From: Glossina fuscipes | Taxonomy: Eukaryota > Arthropoda > Insecta > Diptera > Glossinidae | Reading direction: 5' to 3' | DNA: 64,000 bases | Assembly (NCBI RefSeq): GCF_014805625.2 | Contig: NW_023998422.1 | Span: forward strand, 9,163,182 to 9,227,181 | Shown: one piece after another, positions 12,331 to 25,260 of the stretch | Layout: the number at the start of each line of letters is the position of its first letter | How positions within the stretch are numbered: position 1 is the first letter of the stretch | Translations under genes and position numbers: made by a program | The notes under the pieces: generated by a model | The model's database searches: none | What the model saw: the letters and a program-made list of their open reading frames with translations, nothing else | What the model was told of the DNA's origin: nothing

Positions 12331-13529
12331 CTACAGTAATTTCATTTATTCTATTTTGTTATTACATACAATTCTATAATTTTGGAATTTATTTATTTAT
12401 TTTTTTTTTTTATTTTAACTTAACATTGAAGAAAAACTCTTCACTGTACTATTGTGTCATTATCGGTTGCGATCTTTATTAAGAGATTAATTGCTAATAG
12501 CTTTTTATAAACATTTTTTTGTTCTTTTTTTTTTTATTTCTTCTTCTGTTTACTCAATTGCAATTGAAATTTCTCCAGTCGTTTCATTGATGAAAATTAA
12601 CCAAAACACAGAAAAAAAAAAAAGAGCTCAGTAGGCATCAATAAAATATTCTATTCAAGGTCAATATCTCGTAACCAAGCAAGACATTGATAATGACAAT
12701 GACCGATCGCCGAAGAAATTAAATAAAACATTTTCTAAACATTATTTATATACAATAAGTTTCACATTAAATATAAAATATAATTATAGATTAGCCTGGC
12801 ATGCATAGAGATCTAGAAACCTAAAAACCATTAGCATAAAACCACAGATTTAGAATTGAACAAAAAAAAAAAAAAAAACAAGACTTAATACTAAACTAAA
12901 TCAATATAATTATCACTTAGGCAGTCTTACGAATCGCTGAACCACTTTAATAAAATACTATTTTTTCTAAATGTTCGAAAGCTTGGATCACTTCGGCGCG
13001 TTAGCCCATTAATTCAATCAGTCAATGAGTAATTTTGCAACGCACAGAAAATTCGTTTTAGATCCATAACGCAGCTAAAATATTCCAAGGTTAGTTAGTA
13101 CCCCTTTTAATCACTTGTTTATTTAGAAACGATCAGCAAAGATCTCACAAGATATATATACTCCGGTGTAAAGTTACGCCAATTAAGTCAACCTGGTTCT
13201 CGTGATCTCTATTTGCTTATCAAATAATCGACAAGAGAATAAAATGTAATAAGGAAAAACGTTATAGTCGACCTAGGGCGAATATTAAATACCCTACATT
13301 GTCTAACGCAATTCTTATTTATGCCATAGAACACAAAAATTACATCCTGTTTTCATATGAACTTATTGTTACGGCACTGGATATTAAAAACTGTAACCCT
13401 TTCGCAATTGAAAGCTTACTTCCCGTAAGAATGGTTGTGTCCAAGAGATTCAAAATTTGAGGTGCCTATTCACCCCAGCTAATCTTTGTATCACACGACT
13501 ATTATGGGTCAACTCTCATCGCAACATAA
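12331..13529. other. AT-rich DNA, nothing recognised
   Basis: No gene or repeat was recognised apart from poly-T and poly-A runs. Confidence 0.45.
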
Positions 13530-14160
13530 TAAAACTTTGACTTTTCTGCGCTAAAAAACCAGAATTTTCGTGAAAATCCTTATAGAGCGTAGGATCCCAA
13601 AAATAAGCCCCAATTTGGTGCAGTTGATTTTTTTAATTCTCAATTACTGTTATGATTTGATTTTCATCATGAAGCATTGGAAATCATACCCTTTTGTCAT
13701 ATGAACTTTACTTTTCGTTATATGATAGGGGGTTCAAAAAATTGCCGCAGCCAGGTCAAACTTTTTACACCAATTTAGAATGCCAAAATTTTATTACTTG
13801 ACCCCTTTTGTCAAAAAATTTGGAAATTGCAATTTTTTCCATATAACGATTGTTCAAAATAGGCCGTTATATGGAAAGTGTTCGACACAGTAAACCGATT
13901 CAAACTATTTTCAATAGCGTTCGCTCTTGGGTCAAAGGAAGTCAGTATACAAAATTTGAACAAAATATCTCAAAAATTGCGAGCTATGACTTGAACACAT
14001 GCATTTACATGGACGGACATCAGACGGGCAGATGGGCAGACAGGCTTAGATCAATCTAGATTATGGTTTTGCATCGATCAGATTGATAATAAAAGGTGCG
14101 CTTATCTTAAGACCCTCTGCGTATTACTTACGACCGCAGTAACTTAATATACCCTGTATA
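13530..14160 (+). repeat. Dispersed repeat, type A copy
   Basis: Resembles 8540-9235. The later part has 'gttatatggaaagtgttcg', 'gattcaaactattttcaata', 'atctcaaaaattgcgagc', then GACGGACATCAGACGGGCAG and 'aataaaaggtgcg'. It is non-coding, and its limits are approximate. Confidence 0.55.
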
Positions 14161-17100
14161 ACAACATTAAATAAATTTTAACTTTTTTAATTTTTGCGAT
14201 ATTTGAAGGTTTCAGAAACACATGCCCAGCAACGCATCTACATAAACATATCCACAGAAGGACGAAATGGTCAATTAGACGGAGTGACAGACGGACGTAT
14301 GCAACTTGACCAATTGCGATGAGCATGACATATATTATAAGTTCAAAATGTAGGATGTATTTAATATGTATATTTGGATGTTACAAACAACACGATAAAC
14401 CCAACATACATTCATGTTTCGATAGTAAACACAGAGTTCATACATAGAAGTGGAGGATATAAAGGGCATTCGTTTTCGGTTTTTCGAAATGTTTTGATGA
14501 AACCTAATGCACTGACTTGTGTTGACCCAAGAAGGATTCTTCTTATTGAAAATAGATTCCGAGTTTCACGATTATGTTCCCCATAACGTTGGTTTTGTTT
14601 TTGAAAACATTAGAATTCTTAATATTTCTCCCATTTCTTGAATCACTTGCCATACATACATTCTTACGGGCAATAAGGCTTTATATGGTAACAATGTCTA
14701 ATTTTTAATTCTTTCTAAATTTATTATGTCAAATTGGCATTGTAAGGATCTTTCGATTTTACGACCCGGTTTCCATATAAGAATTGTCTCCGGCCAAATT
14801 AATATTATTCAGCGTTTTTTGCCGAGTGATTTTGAAATTTGCAATTTTTTTCGAAAAAAGGCGTGACAAGGCGAGTCATCGTAACAGTAATCCGAATCAA
14901 TACGATTCGGTGGAACAAAATTCTCCCTGAGCCTGTGGCTTGAACAAAAGTATACATGGATAGATACCAGCGAGGAAGATATGCTTAATTATTTAACTGA
15001 AATAAAAGGTGGGTCTATCTTGACTCCTTCTATTTTTAAAAATGAAAAAGTGTCGTCATTAAAATAACTGCAGCTTGCGAATTGACGGTCGAAATATCAT
15101 GACAATTGAACACTGATCGTTTGAAGATTGGAACTATCTAGACATCAATATATTCCTCCGACCAGAGACTTATTGAGGGAGGTTATATGTATTAGCCGAA
15201 ATTGATCGGACCTATCCGTGTACGACATTTTAAATTGATATATCGTCATTTTTATAACCAAGTACATGCAGGGACACTACAGATTGTACAACAAATTTTA
15301 AGTAAAATCAGTTATTAAGCGGATGTAATAGGACAACTTGATCTTTCTCCTCTATTTGATTACAAGTGGAAAGCAAAACAAGTGATAAAGAAAGCTAAAA
15401 CTAATTATATGTGTTCACGGTATAGATGTCTGAAGAAAAATGTGAAAAGTCGCAGTGCAATTCACCCTCAAACTCACTCACTCAACTGTTAGATGCTTGC
15501 AAACGCTTCTTAAAATCAAATTACAATACATTTTATCCAATAAATAGCAATAAATAGGTTGTGACGAACATCAAATTAAATTGAACAAAAATAGTTATAT
15601 GAGCCCAAGGTTCAATGCCAGAAAATATCGCCGAGAATTGTCAACTGACATATCGGGAAATATGAATGAAAAGTTTACAGTTTTTATGTTCACTTAAGCG
15701 GTAGTAATGATTAATAGAAAGTCATCATGAGACTTATATAAGTCTCTTTACTTCCTTTATTAGCGCTGAGTGGAATGATTGCAAGAATGATTTAATTGGA
15801 TATATTTTAAATAGATTTCGTTGTTCCAGTTAAGGCTATTAGATGACACGTGTTAGTTTCCAACAAATTTTATGATACTTATAATCAACTGCGTAACATT
15901 AACATTAACATGAACATGAACGTCATCGCCAGCTGTGCAGTTCATAACTATTAAAAAACGTATCTATGCATTCGAGACGAATCTCGGACACCGGACATGA
16001 AAATTGCTAGCAGTTTTGATAATCATATGTTAACTTATCGAATGGCTAATCAATATGTTTTCTTTATAAAATATTTATGTAGGATAAGGCAACGTTGTAT
16101 CGCAATTCCAAAAATTTTCCGAATTTCCGTTTCTTCCGAAGGATCTGTAGATAAATTCGTGCAAATTAATGAAAACCGAAGGTCAGATATGCTGAGAAAC
16201 CTAGCGGTGCTTGCAAGTTTTCCAAGAGTGATTGATTTAAAAGAATCATATAACACTTTATGCGGCAATCATCTCCATGCTTATGTCGCCATGTTACATA
16301 CGAAACACGAGATTTGATCTACCTAACCTAATCTACGAAAACCGTAATAACCGTTATTATTATGTAAACTCATATACTCTGATGTACACATACTTATACA
16401 CATGAAGATTTTTTATTTAATTTTTTTTAGCTATATAAACCATATTTATATATAAACTATATTTTAATTAGGTTATTGGAGAAAGTTGCGTAAATACGTT
16501 CATAACGCAAATATTACTGTGTGTATGTACTCGGTGGATAATATTCATTTTACCTATTGTAAGAAAACATTTTACTTTTTTAATTTTTTTTTTTTCATTA
16601 TTTATAGTTTTAATTAACATCACATTGAAATTGTGAACTAAAAAAAAAGAAAAAAAAAATGTTATGTTACCAACCCATAGAAACTGAAAAAGAATTTTTG
16701 TTTCTTTTCGTCTTCAATTTGAATGAAAAGAAATTTCATTACGTTAAACTTTCCATAGTTCAATCTCATGGTCTTATGCCTATCAAAAATGTGTATGAAT
16801 ATACGCTTCCTGAAACTTCCAATACCAATTTATGATCAAGTTCTTTGAGGCTTTAAGATTTTAAAAGAATCCTGCTTCCCTTGAATTTAAAATACGAATG
16901 CTTTTTGTCTTAAAGCCTAAAATTATGTTTTGTCGGCAAACGACGAAAATGTTACATAATTGAACCACAAAAGCGGATATCAACAATTATAACAATAGCA
17001 ACGATGGTGCCACAATGCTATCCCACGCAAGATTACGTCCACTATAAAGGCCAATAGAACCCCTTGTGCTCCTAAAACAGAGTCATTCCCCCGTAGCAAT

Positions 17101-18484
17101 ACGAGCAGATATTTTGTCTCAAGGGACATAGGAATTCAGGTTTTTTTAAAACAAAATAAGATCGTGACATAGCAAAATAGCCTTGTCCTCTCTTCTCGTG
17201 TCACTGCAGGTCACATCTTTCCGCTTACAACAACAAACTTGAAAACTTTCTGAAAATAACTGCGCAAATGTTGACCTCGTTGTATTCGTGTTTTAGAAAG
17301 AAGACGGCCGAAAACGGGCTATTACATCGACAAATTTTTTATATATTAAAAATGGCAAAATTCTGATTAGATGATTTGCCTCCTCGAGCGGGATTTAAAA
17401 CTTTGAAATGGTCAAACGAAGTTTGAAAGAATTAACTGTGCAGTCAGTTTAAAAAACATGTTTTCGAAAAAAGTGTAAAAAATTGCAAAATTGAAGTTTA
17501 AATAAATTCTTGTCTTACTCCTAATCTACAATGCACCCCAGTCTGCAACATATAAAGAATATGATAATGATATTGAATGCTTGCAGAATTGTGTTAAATA
17601 TTTTTTTGCTTAATAAATATTCCTCTTATACTTACCTCAAAAGTACTTGGCGAAAGTCGCCTACCTTACACTATTTCAAATTGTTTATAATTTTTGCAAC
17701 GTTTTAAGCATGCTGTCCCTCTGGCTGTCCACTCTTCTATCTGTGTAATGTCCGCCCATATATATTTGCATTCAACACATATAGGTCGAAATTTTCGGGA
17801 CATTTAAAAAACAGCGTGACACTGACATGTGTAGACGAACGTTATTGGAAATTCACTTAAACGGCCCATTGTTGGCGCTCGTTCCTCATATGAAACCCAT
17901 TGGTTTTCTAAAGTTCTTTGACACAAATCAAAAAAACGTGGTACCTTGCCGTGATAGCAAAGTAATTGAACAGCTTTTGAATCCTCTTTTCCTATATAAC
18001 CCCTTTTCTAAATGAGGAAAGCAATTCTATATACGGCAGGATAGATTTTAAGAACTTCACGAAGAAAATTGATACGTAACAAAGGTTTGACATATGAATG
18101 AATCTACTGTGATAGTGGTAGCAATTTTGACTATATAATTCCTTCCAGTCTCCTTTCTACGCCTTAACCTCCTCGTCGGCTTTTACGTGGCAATTAGGTA
18201 GAGTTTTCAATATTTTACGCAGAAGGTAGAGAATTATACTAAGCGAAGTGGCATAGGGCATTTAAGAACCTTCCATGCTCGAACCCAACTTTCTAACTTG
18301 TTAAAAATAAATAGGTGGGGAAGTTATATATGGCTATGCCAAAATAAATGAAATTTCGATGTTTTATAATATTGAATGGGCGTAGTTGATTTTCTCTAGT
18401 TTACCCACATGACTTTGTTCATGAAAATTTATATGACTACATGTACTATACATGTAAAAGTTAAAAAAGAAAAAATCAGTTTGT
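14161..18484. other. Gene-poor DNA with weak repeat traces
   Basis: A degraded type A fragment lies near 14830-15040 (ending 'aaataaaaggtgggtctatc'). A 106-codon plus-strand frame (15997-16317) was examined but no family, splice site or codon pattern supports it. Poly-T and poly-A runs occur near 16420-16660. Nothing else was recognised. Confidence 0.45.
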
Positions 18485-18780
18485 TTTTTGGGGGGTTTGA
18501 AAACATCGACGTTATCCAATTTGATCAATTTTCAATACGCATACCTGCTTGTAATCATTTCGAAAGGTCTTACTAAATTTGAAGCTTGGTAACTTACTTA
18601 TTGCGACCTGGGAAATGTTCACCACACGCTGACAGACAGAGAGACAAACATATTTAAATCGATTCAAAAGTTAGTATTGCAGCCTTTGAAACTTCCTTCT
18701 GGTTGTTACAAGCAGAGTTTTGACAACTCAGAGATATTATCCCCATCCTTTAGTGAGAGACATAAAAATTCTTTTCATAT
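18485..18780 (+). repeat. Dispersed repeat, type A/C-like fragment
   Basis: Has 'ctgacagacagagagacaaa', 'catatttaaatcgattcaaaag', then the type C tail block 'gaaacttccttctggttgtt' and 'gttttgacaac'. Its 5' part does not match the full-length type C copies well, so it is partial or belongs to another subfamily. Confidence 0.5.
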
Positions 18781-19342
18781 TCAACAGCATAAAGCATTCA
18801 AACAATATAAAGCAAAATTTGAAAAAAAAAAGAGAAAAAATTCTCAGAAAATCTCCCTCTGCGAAAATGTAGGATAAAGGTTTTCGTTGACAATAAAATT
18901 CAATTTAAATCAATATTTTCACAATAAACTTGAGAGGAAAGAGTTCACTTTTTCTTGTGACAAGTCGCTCTATTGCCATCAACTAAAATTAACTAGTGGC
19001 GTGTTCTAAATACTTTATGTTACTTTATGTATCAAACGGAAATAAGGTACTAATCAGTAAAAGGCAAGAATAGGAAATTTGTGATTAAAACTGAAAGTGT
19101 TAGCCATCCACACACATCTTTAAAATGAACTCTTGAACCTTTGTAGCACACGATTAATATCGGATTTGATAGTTGCCTGACACAGTGTTTTTAGAATTTT
19201 TGAATGAAAATGAATAATTCCAGCCTGATCGAAAATAGAATTCGCTGTTGAACCGAATATCAAGAAAAAACTAAAATTTGTGCGAAAAAAAATATTTGAA
19301 AACAAAAACATTTGTTCTGAACAAAAGATATACGAAATCCAT

Positions 19343-19460
19343 TGTATACGTTATAGTGTGCCAGCGGGCACCGCAAGGTTAAGCCTTACAGGCAGGTACT
19401 TGCGTTAAACCCCCTGAAACACTTTTGAAACACTTCTGAAACACTTCTGTATACGTTATA
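19343..19460. mobile_element. 92-bp insertion flanked by a 13-bp target-site duplication
   Basis: The sequence TGTATACGTTATA occurs at 19343-19355 and again, identically, at 19448-19460. The 92 bp in between (19356-19447) are GC-richer than the surroundings and end with three tandem copies of about nine bases (TGAAACACT type). A 13-bp duplication, small size and short tandem 3' tail fit a strongly 5'-truncated non-LTR retrotransposon (R1/LOA/I-type tails are often short repeats). I cannot name the family. Confidence 0.75.
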
Positions 19461-19484
19461 TAAGATTTAGTTCTAGTACACTAA

Positions 19485-19654
19485 GAGCTCTTTTCATACG
19501 AAAGTCTTGGAGAATCATACTTAGATCTTTTCATACCAAAGTCGTCAAATCATGCTTAGTTCTTTTCATACCAAACAAAGTCTTTGAATCATACTCAGGT
19601 CTTTTCATACCAAACAAAGTCTTTCAGTCATACTCAGTTCTTTTCATAATAAAA
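19485..19654. repeat. Minisatellite, ~35-39 bp unit, about 4.5 copies
   Basis: Units start GTTCTTTTCATACCAAACAA and end with 'tcatactca'. Approximate units: 19485-19523, 19524-19558, 19559-19597, 19598-19636, then a partial one. Units 3 and 4 are nearly identical; units 1 and 2 are diverged or shorter. Confidence 0.85.
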
Positions 19655-20814
19655 TAAGGCATAGATGCGTATGAGTAACTATTATTATTTTCCTTTTACT
19701 AAAGAGAGCAAAAAGGTTTGCAAAATACTGATCGTATTCGGTATTTCCGCTAATAAGCAATCAATAGTTAAATAATAAGATTTTATTTATATCAAAAATG
19801 AAATGTTTAATTTAATTATGATAAATTTTTATTATAAATTAATTTTTATTTATTATTTTTATTTTTTATCTTATTATTAGAGTGGAAATTATCATAAGTA
19901 TACGAAAGTGTGCTGAACACAGAATAATGTGTAAAGAAAATAAAGAGAAGAAAAGGAAAAATAAGGAAAATAAATAAGAAAGATACAATCATCATACACA
20001 CAACTAAAAAGCTTCTCTAATGATAATAGAAAGTAAAGTGCATCTGCTACAGCCATACATGCCAAATATGAAAGAAACAAGAGCTGAAAATATGTAAAGA
20101 GAGAAAAACAAAAAAAAAAACAAAAAAAAAAAAAGGATTTGAAAAAAACAAAACTAAATAAAGTACCCTACAACCTCATTGACATAAACACCCACACAGA
20201 CACAGATACAGACACAGACACAGACATTTCAAGTAACCATGAAAGTGAAATTATTTAGCACAAAATATGAGAAGAAAAAAAAAGTAAAATATAAAACTTG
20301 AGATGAGCATCTTACTAACATTTGATAGGCAAAGAGGCGAGGCCGAAAGCACAGTAAAATCTTAAGGGTTTGTGAAATACTCTTCAAATTCCTTATACTG
20401 CAATGCTTGCTTTTAAAAGGTGTGTAGGGTATTTATGCGTAACAGAAACTATATAATATAAATTAAATTTGATTTGAAAATATGAAAACTTAAAAACCAT
20501 ATTTAAGGCATACACAAGCCGTTCATTTCATAAGTACCCTAACTCTAGTCATATAAAAATTGGAAAAAACTTGTTTTCTTAAAACTATTAGATCTATGCA
20601 TGAGTTCGTAGTGAAATTTCAGCAGATTAAAAATGTTATGCGAACAACAACTAAAGCTACCTCTCTTATATTTAATATTAAATATCAAATGTCAATGAAT
20701 ACAAGAAGAAAAAATAATTTTTCAGATCGTTGTACTTCTTAATTTTCGAAAAGACGAAAGTCCATTGCACGCTTACAAAAACACGAGTTGTTATATGTTA
20801 TTGTGAAGCAAGGC
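19655..20814. other. AT-rich DNA, nothing recognised
   Basis: This stretch is A-rich, with poly-A runs around 20107-20135 and an imperfect ACAGAC repeat near 20193-20225. No gene was recognised. Confidence 0.45.
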
Positions 20815-21060
20815 CGATCGAGCATTATGGACTTGTATGACTAGGATACGACGTTGTACAGAGAGAGTGGACTGTAAAAATGGTACCATTCAATCCACTT
20901 TCAATAAGTTTCGTTCTTAAGTCAATTTATAAAATTTTATCAAAATATCTCGAAAATGATATAAGACAGACAGCCGGACGGACATCTTTAAATTGATTCA
21001 GAATATGATTTAAAACCGATTGTTATAAAACAATAAACTCAAATCGCTCTGGGTATTGCA
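20815..21060 (+). repeat. Dispersed repeat, type A copy (partial)
   Basis: Shows 'gtaccattcaatccactttc', 'aatatctcgaaaatg', then AGACAGACAGCCGGACGGAC and 'atctttaaattgattcagaa'. It lacks the 5' part seen at 8540 and 13530. Confidence 0.55.
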
Positions 21061-23155
21061 TACATCCACACAAACTGAACATAACGCATTAAAATGCGAG
21101 AAATTGTTCCAAGCGACAAGTGTTTCTAAAATTTCCATCGTTGCTAAGCGGAATAATGGGGTGCCGAAATTTCCATCTGAAGCCAGCCTTTTTTCGGTTC
21201 TAACCGGTTCATGTGAAGATTTTTATTACCGAACTTCTTTGTATTTCAATCTGTCAATCAATTTTAAAGCGCATCACGACATATCTATAATCGACTCTGA
21301 CAAGTAGTTGACGGCATCCGATTTCACCTCAATTTTAACTTCGATTATAATTTCGGAAGAGTGAAACATTTTTGCCAGCCAGACGTTAGATAAAATAAAA
21401 ATTTGCGGGCATCCGGGAAAATTCGAGTCAAGTGCTGGATATGTCCGTAAATGTTATGATTTCAAGAGAGTGTTCAATTCCAGCACTTTGGGCATATTTC
21501 TTGCTTAGAGTATCAAGAAGATTACAATGCCGTTTAATCGTCTCTGATTTTGTGCAGTGATTATCTTCAAAAATATCAGTTGAAAATTGTCAAAGTCCAA
21601 ACGTGACGAAATTGCTAAGGATATTTTACTAGGAGGTACTGCCCAATCAGCGAAATGATTAACTGGCTTAAGTATGGCTCGAAACCTTATGAGTTAGTTG
21701 GGCAGAAAAGCGCTCGATCCTATGTTTAGTTCTCTCATCGTCCATTTTGTTGCACTATTAGCCTGCAATTTGTTCCAATGTTCAGTCCATAAGTCCTCGG
21801 CATCCCCGACGATGACTTGAATGAACTCTAAGAACTCTCATCGAGATGAAGGTGCTCATGAATGAACCCATGAAGAGGTGATTTTGATTTTGAACTTTTT
21901 TCCGTGTTTTCTAAAGATTGATTCAAACACGTCGTGATATCTCGTTCGAATTGAGAAGTGAAATTAATGTATTCAATATTTTTATTTTTTTTTTTTTTGT
22001 TTTGAGAAAATAAACTTAACTCACTTTCAAAATAAACGGCTTAAATGAAGAAATGACAAAGGCACTCAAACTCAACTCTTATACATTTACATAAAAAACT
22101 GCAAAATATATTTGGATAGAGGCAGATTAGCGGTGGTGGTTAAGGTTTAGTGGCGGTGGATAGCGTTGGTGGTGGTGAAATTCAGTTCTCAGCATATAGC
22201 AGCCAATTGTTTAGATATATGAATAATTCGATTTTTAATTAACTATCATTATTTATTATAGAGATTGTGGTAAGAGAGAAGCATAAGAAAAAGAAAAACA
22301 AGAGTGATTTGAACTTTAGTACCAAAAGAAAAAAAAAGAGCTAAAAACTATTACGTTTACGAAAAAGACAAAGAGAGGGGGAGAGAGAGAGAGAGGCTTT
22401 ACACAAAGAGAAGTTTAGTTTAGCTTTTAATTCTTCATATATATATATATATTTATATATTTATTTTTTTAATTTATTTTTTTTTTTTTTTTTTAGGGGG
22501 GAAATGGGATTTGATTTGATTATTAAGTTAGTCTTTTTACGAGAAATGAGAAATAGAGGGGAACAAAATAAATGTTTTTTTTTTGATTTTTTTTTTTTTT
22601 TTTTTTTAACTAAACTCAATACCTTAACTGATGTGGTCAGTAACTTCAGTTCCATCATTTATATCAAGGGTTTAAGAGATGCAAAATTAATTTCTATTTT
22701 TTTCTTATTCTTTGTTCAAGTGTTCTGTAAAACAAATTAAACATTTAACTTTTAGTATAAAAATAAATTAATTGAAATTGAAAAAAAAAAAAAAAAAACA
22801 AAAAAAACAAAAAAGAATAATTAAGAATATATAAACCGAACAACGTAAAATAATAATAATAATAATAACATAAAAGCACAAAAAAAGCTTTATTATCATT
22901 AATACCATCATCGTTTAGTTTATCACCATCATCATTATTAAGGCTATGCAAAGTGATTCAAGTGACTATAGGATATGCGTTAGTTAGTTTATGCGTGTGT
23001 GTGTGTGTGTGCCAGTGTATATATGTGTATATGAGTAAGTAATTGGTCTCTATAATGCGCGTGGCATGTTTAAATATATGAATATGTATATATATATATG
23101 TATTTGTGTGTCGTTTTGCTATTATTACAGCATTGTTGAAGAAGAGTTGTTTGCC

Positions 23156-23190
<35 letters not shown>

Positions 23191-24490
23191 TTGTTTCGCT
23201 TAAAGCATAAACTCACCGAAAAGTTGTTTCTTTATCAACTTACAATTCATTAACGCATTATTAACGCTTCAGCATAACTTGCTTTGCCTCGCTTTACATT
23301 AATGCAAAACAAACAACAATATATATTGTATGTTCATTGTTTGCTTATTTGCATATACGCATTAACATATTTTGTGTGTATATGGATAACTTGATGAATA
23401 TTGAAATAAACCAGTGTAAGTGTAAATCTTAATTAGCCATTGTAATGCTTGTATAATGCGACTATCGAATGCGTGACTTTTTTAAATGAAATATGTATTT
23501 CAATTAATCAATGGAATATATTTCATATTTTGTACTTAACTTGATTGGCGTTTTCACTTAAATATAAAGTGTTATCAAAAACAAAAAAAGTGATCAAAGT
23601 GGATAAGAGCTTTGTTTGTTTTATTAGCGAATCTATTGAGAGTTTTATGTATTTCATCTATCATTTTAAGGACTTCATCGTTTGATTTTATAAATGTAAA
23701 GCAATATATATATAATATTTAAAATCATATTTTTTATATAATCTCTGCAATATAGTTTTTGAGATGCATATTGCCGCACCACTTACTCCGTTAAGCAAAA
23801 AATAGAAATCGTTAAAAAAAAAAATGAATAAAACACGAACGACGCTAGTTGAAAGGGTAAAAAGTTATACTAGCTCTGCCTTGCCTCAGAAAACCGATTT
23901 ACATTTGCTAAGTACATCTATGACAGGCCTTCGATTTTATTATTGATTTACTTCTGCTTATCTATCTATCTGTTTGTCGATCTGCTTACTTATTCGTACG
24001 ATTCCTTAAATGAAGAGCAGAAACCTGGGAATAATTATCTGTCAACAAAGTAACAGGAATTATTAAATGTTCAACAAAAATGACCGGAAATTTTACACTT
24101 TGAATTTTTTATGGCAATCATTGTATGATCACAAGCACTGCAACCATACTGTGATTGCTAACATTTTTTTTTTTTTTTTTTGAGAAATCATTCAGGGGAT
24201 GTCCTATGCACCTGCAACAGGGCTGGGAAGACAGACGTGGTGTGAATGGTGTGGGTGTGATTTACGGCTTTGCCTACCGATCACTTGCTATAGCTACGAC
24301 TGCATATAAATCGTATTTAAAGTTCGCTCTATCGCGCTGCAAATTGAATCCGACTATATAGTCGCAGCTTGATAGTCAGGCTTCTTAACTACCTAATTAT
24401 TAATATTATTTTTTTTTTTATATAAATGTATCAAAAATATAAATTCATCTCCCCTTGTACGTCTTCTCAATAGTTTTATACAATTTTTAT
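21061..24490. other. Gene-poor DNA with a microsatellite island
   Basis: 21061-22000 has a more balanced composition but no recognisable gene or element. 22300-23200 is rich in simple repeats: (GA)n near 22372-22396, long poly-T runs near 22480 and 22590, poly-A near 22782, (GT)n near 22991-23009 and (GAT)n at 23157-23190. 23200-24490 is AT-rich with nothing recognised. Confidence 0.5.
23157..23190. repeat. (GAT)n microsatellite
   Basis: An uninterrupted run of about 11 GAT units. No reading frame with splice support runs through it. Confidence 0.95.
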
Positions 24491-24504
24491 AGGCGTGGCA
24501 TTCG

Positions 24505-24536
24505 ATTTTACCCTATTTTCAAAAATAGGGTAAAAT
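24505..24536. terminator. Perfect 15-bp-stem hairpin just after a poly(A) signal
   Basis: ATTTTACCCTATTTT (24505-24519) and its exact reverse complement (24522-24536) are separated by two bases. It lies about 20 nt beyond the minus-strand AATAAA at 24561-24556, so for the helicase-like ORF at 24607-25260 it sits where cleavage would be expected. A role in 3'-end formation is inference only; it could be a small palindromic insertion. Confidence 0.6.
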
Positions 24537-24555
24537 GACTTCGAATTTACGAACT

Positions 24556-24561
24556 TTTATT
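24556..24561 (-). promoter_or_regulatory. Poly(A) signal AATAAA of the helicase-like ORF
   Basis: AATAAA on the minus strand, about 45 nt after the stop codon of the 24607-25260 ORF. Confidence 0.55.
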
Positions 24562-24606
24562 CAATAAATTTTGTAAAAAATAATTTACTCCACATATTGT
24601 GTACCA

Positions 24607-25260
24607 TTATTTCCTTTTATGTTTCTCTTTTTTTGTAAATCTAGGGCCACCGAAATTTTTACCTTTGTTAAATTTATTTTGGCCTGACTTATTCGTCAGT
24701 TTCACGGTGCTGATTTTTTTCTTAGCAGCTAATTTTGTCATTTTCTTATGGCGATTAGCCTCCGATCTTAAGCGTAAGGCTCCACTACGTTTCGACTTTT
24801 GCCTATTATTTAATCCAGCATTATTATCAAGTTTGCTAACTTCCGTCGTGGCCCCTAATTTGGAAGCACGCTGCCGTAGTTTAGACATTTTAGCTCTAAC
24901 CAAAGAGACTTTCTCAATTTCTTTTAACGCTCTTTCTTTAGCCAATTGTTCAGGTGTTTTTGGCTTTATGTCCGGTTTCTTTTTCTTTGATTTAAGTTCC
25001 TTAACCGGAGGTCCATCTTCTCCATCTCCACCATACACCGGGCGTTTAGATCCTTTCCCTTTCTTAAGTGTCTTTGACATATTGTCATTGGGTGTTACCT
25101 GCAAGCGTACCTTTTCCTCTTCTCTTTGTTTTTTAGTCTGGAACCATTGGCGTTTTTCGTTGGGTTGATTGGCTAAAAGCTTTCGTTCCGTTTTGGATAA
25201 TTGCTGTTGTGCATTAGGTAATGTGTGAATATATGCCGGCGACAATGTTTTGCAATATTT
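24607..25260 (-). CDS. C-terminal tail of a DDX27/Drs1-like nucleolar RNA helicase (partial)
   Basis: An open stretch of 217 codons begins right after a plausible acceptor (TATATCTATAG before 25260) and ends in TAA followed by a poly(A) signal. It is Lys/Arg-rich. The segment LSKTERKLL followed about 12 residues later by RQWFQTKKQREEEK resembles the C-terminal region of DDX27/Drs1 DEAD-box helicases (Drosophila Rs1), which carry an R-x-W-F-Q-[TS] motif and a basic tail; the end, GGPRFTKKEKHKRK, has the same style. No ATG starts the frame (the first candidate codon in it is TTG), so it should be an internal or last exon. None of the helicase core motifs (DEAD, SAT, HRxGR) is present upstream in the window. 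It is either the last exon of a gene whose other exons are far away or missing, or a truncated duplicate. The family call rests on memory of the motif, not on an alignment. Confidence 0.55.
   Translation of the reverse strand, partial: KYCKTLSPAYIHTLPNAQQQLSKTERKLLANQPNEKRQWFQTKKQREEEKVRLQVTPNDNMSKTLKKGKGSKRPVYGGDGEDGPPVKELKSKKKKPDIKPKTPEQLAKERALKEIEKVSLVRAKMSKLRQRASKLGATTEVSKLDNNAGLNNRQKSKRSGALRLRSEANRHKKMTKLAAKKKISTVKLTNKSGQNKFNKGKNFGGPRFTKKEKHKRK

Noticed and set aside
15997..16317. 106-codon plus-strand frame
   Set aside because: No motif recognised; a 72-codon antisense frame is open over the same DNA, and flanks look like ordinary intergenic DNA.
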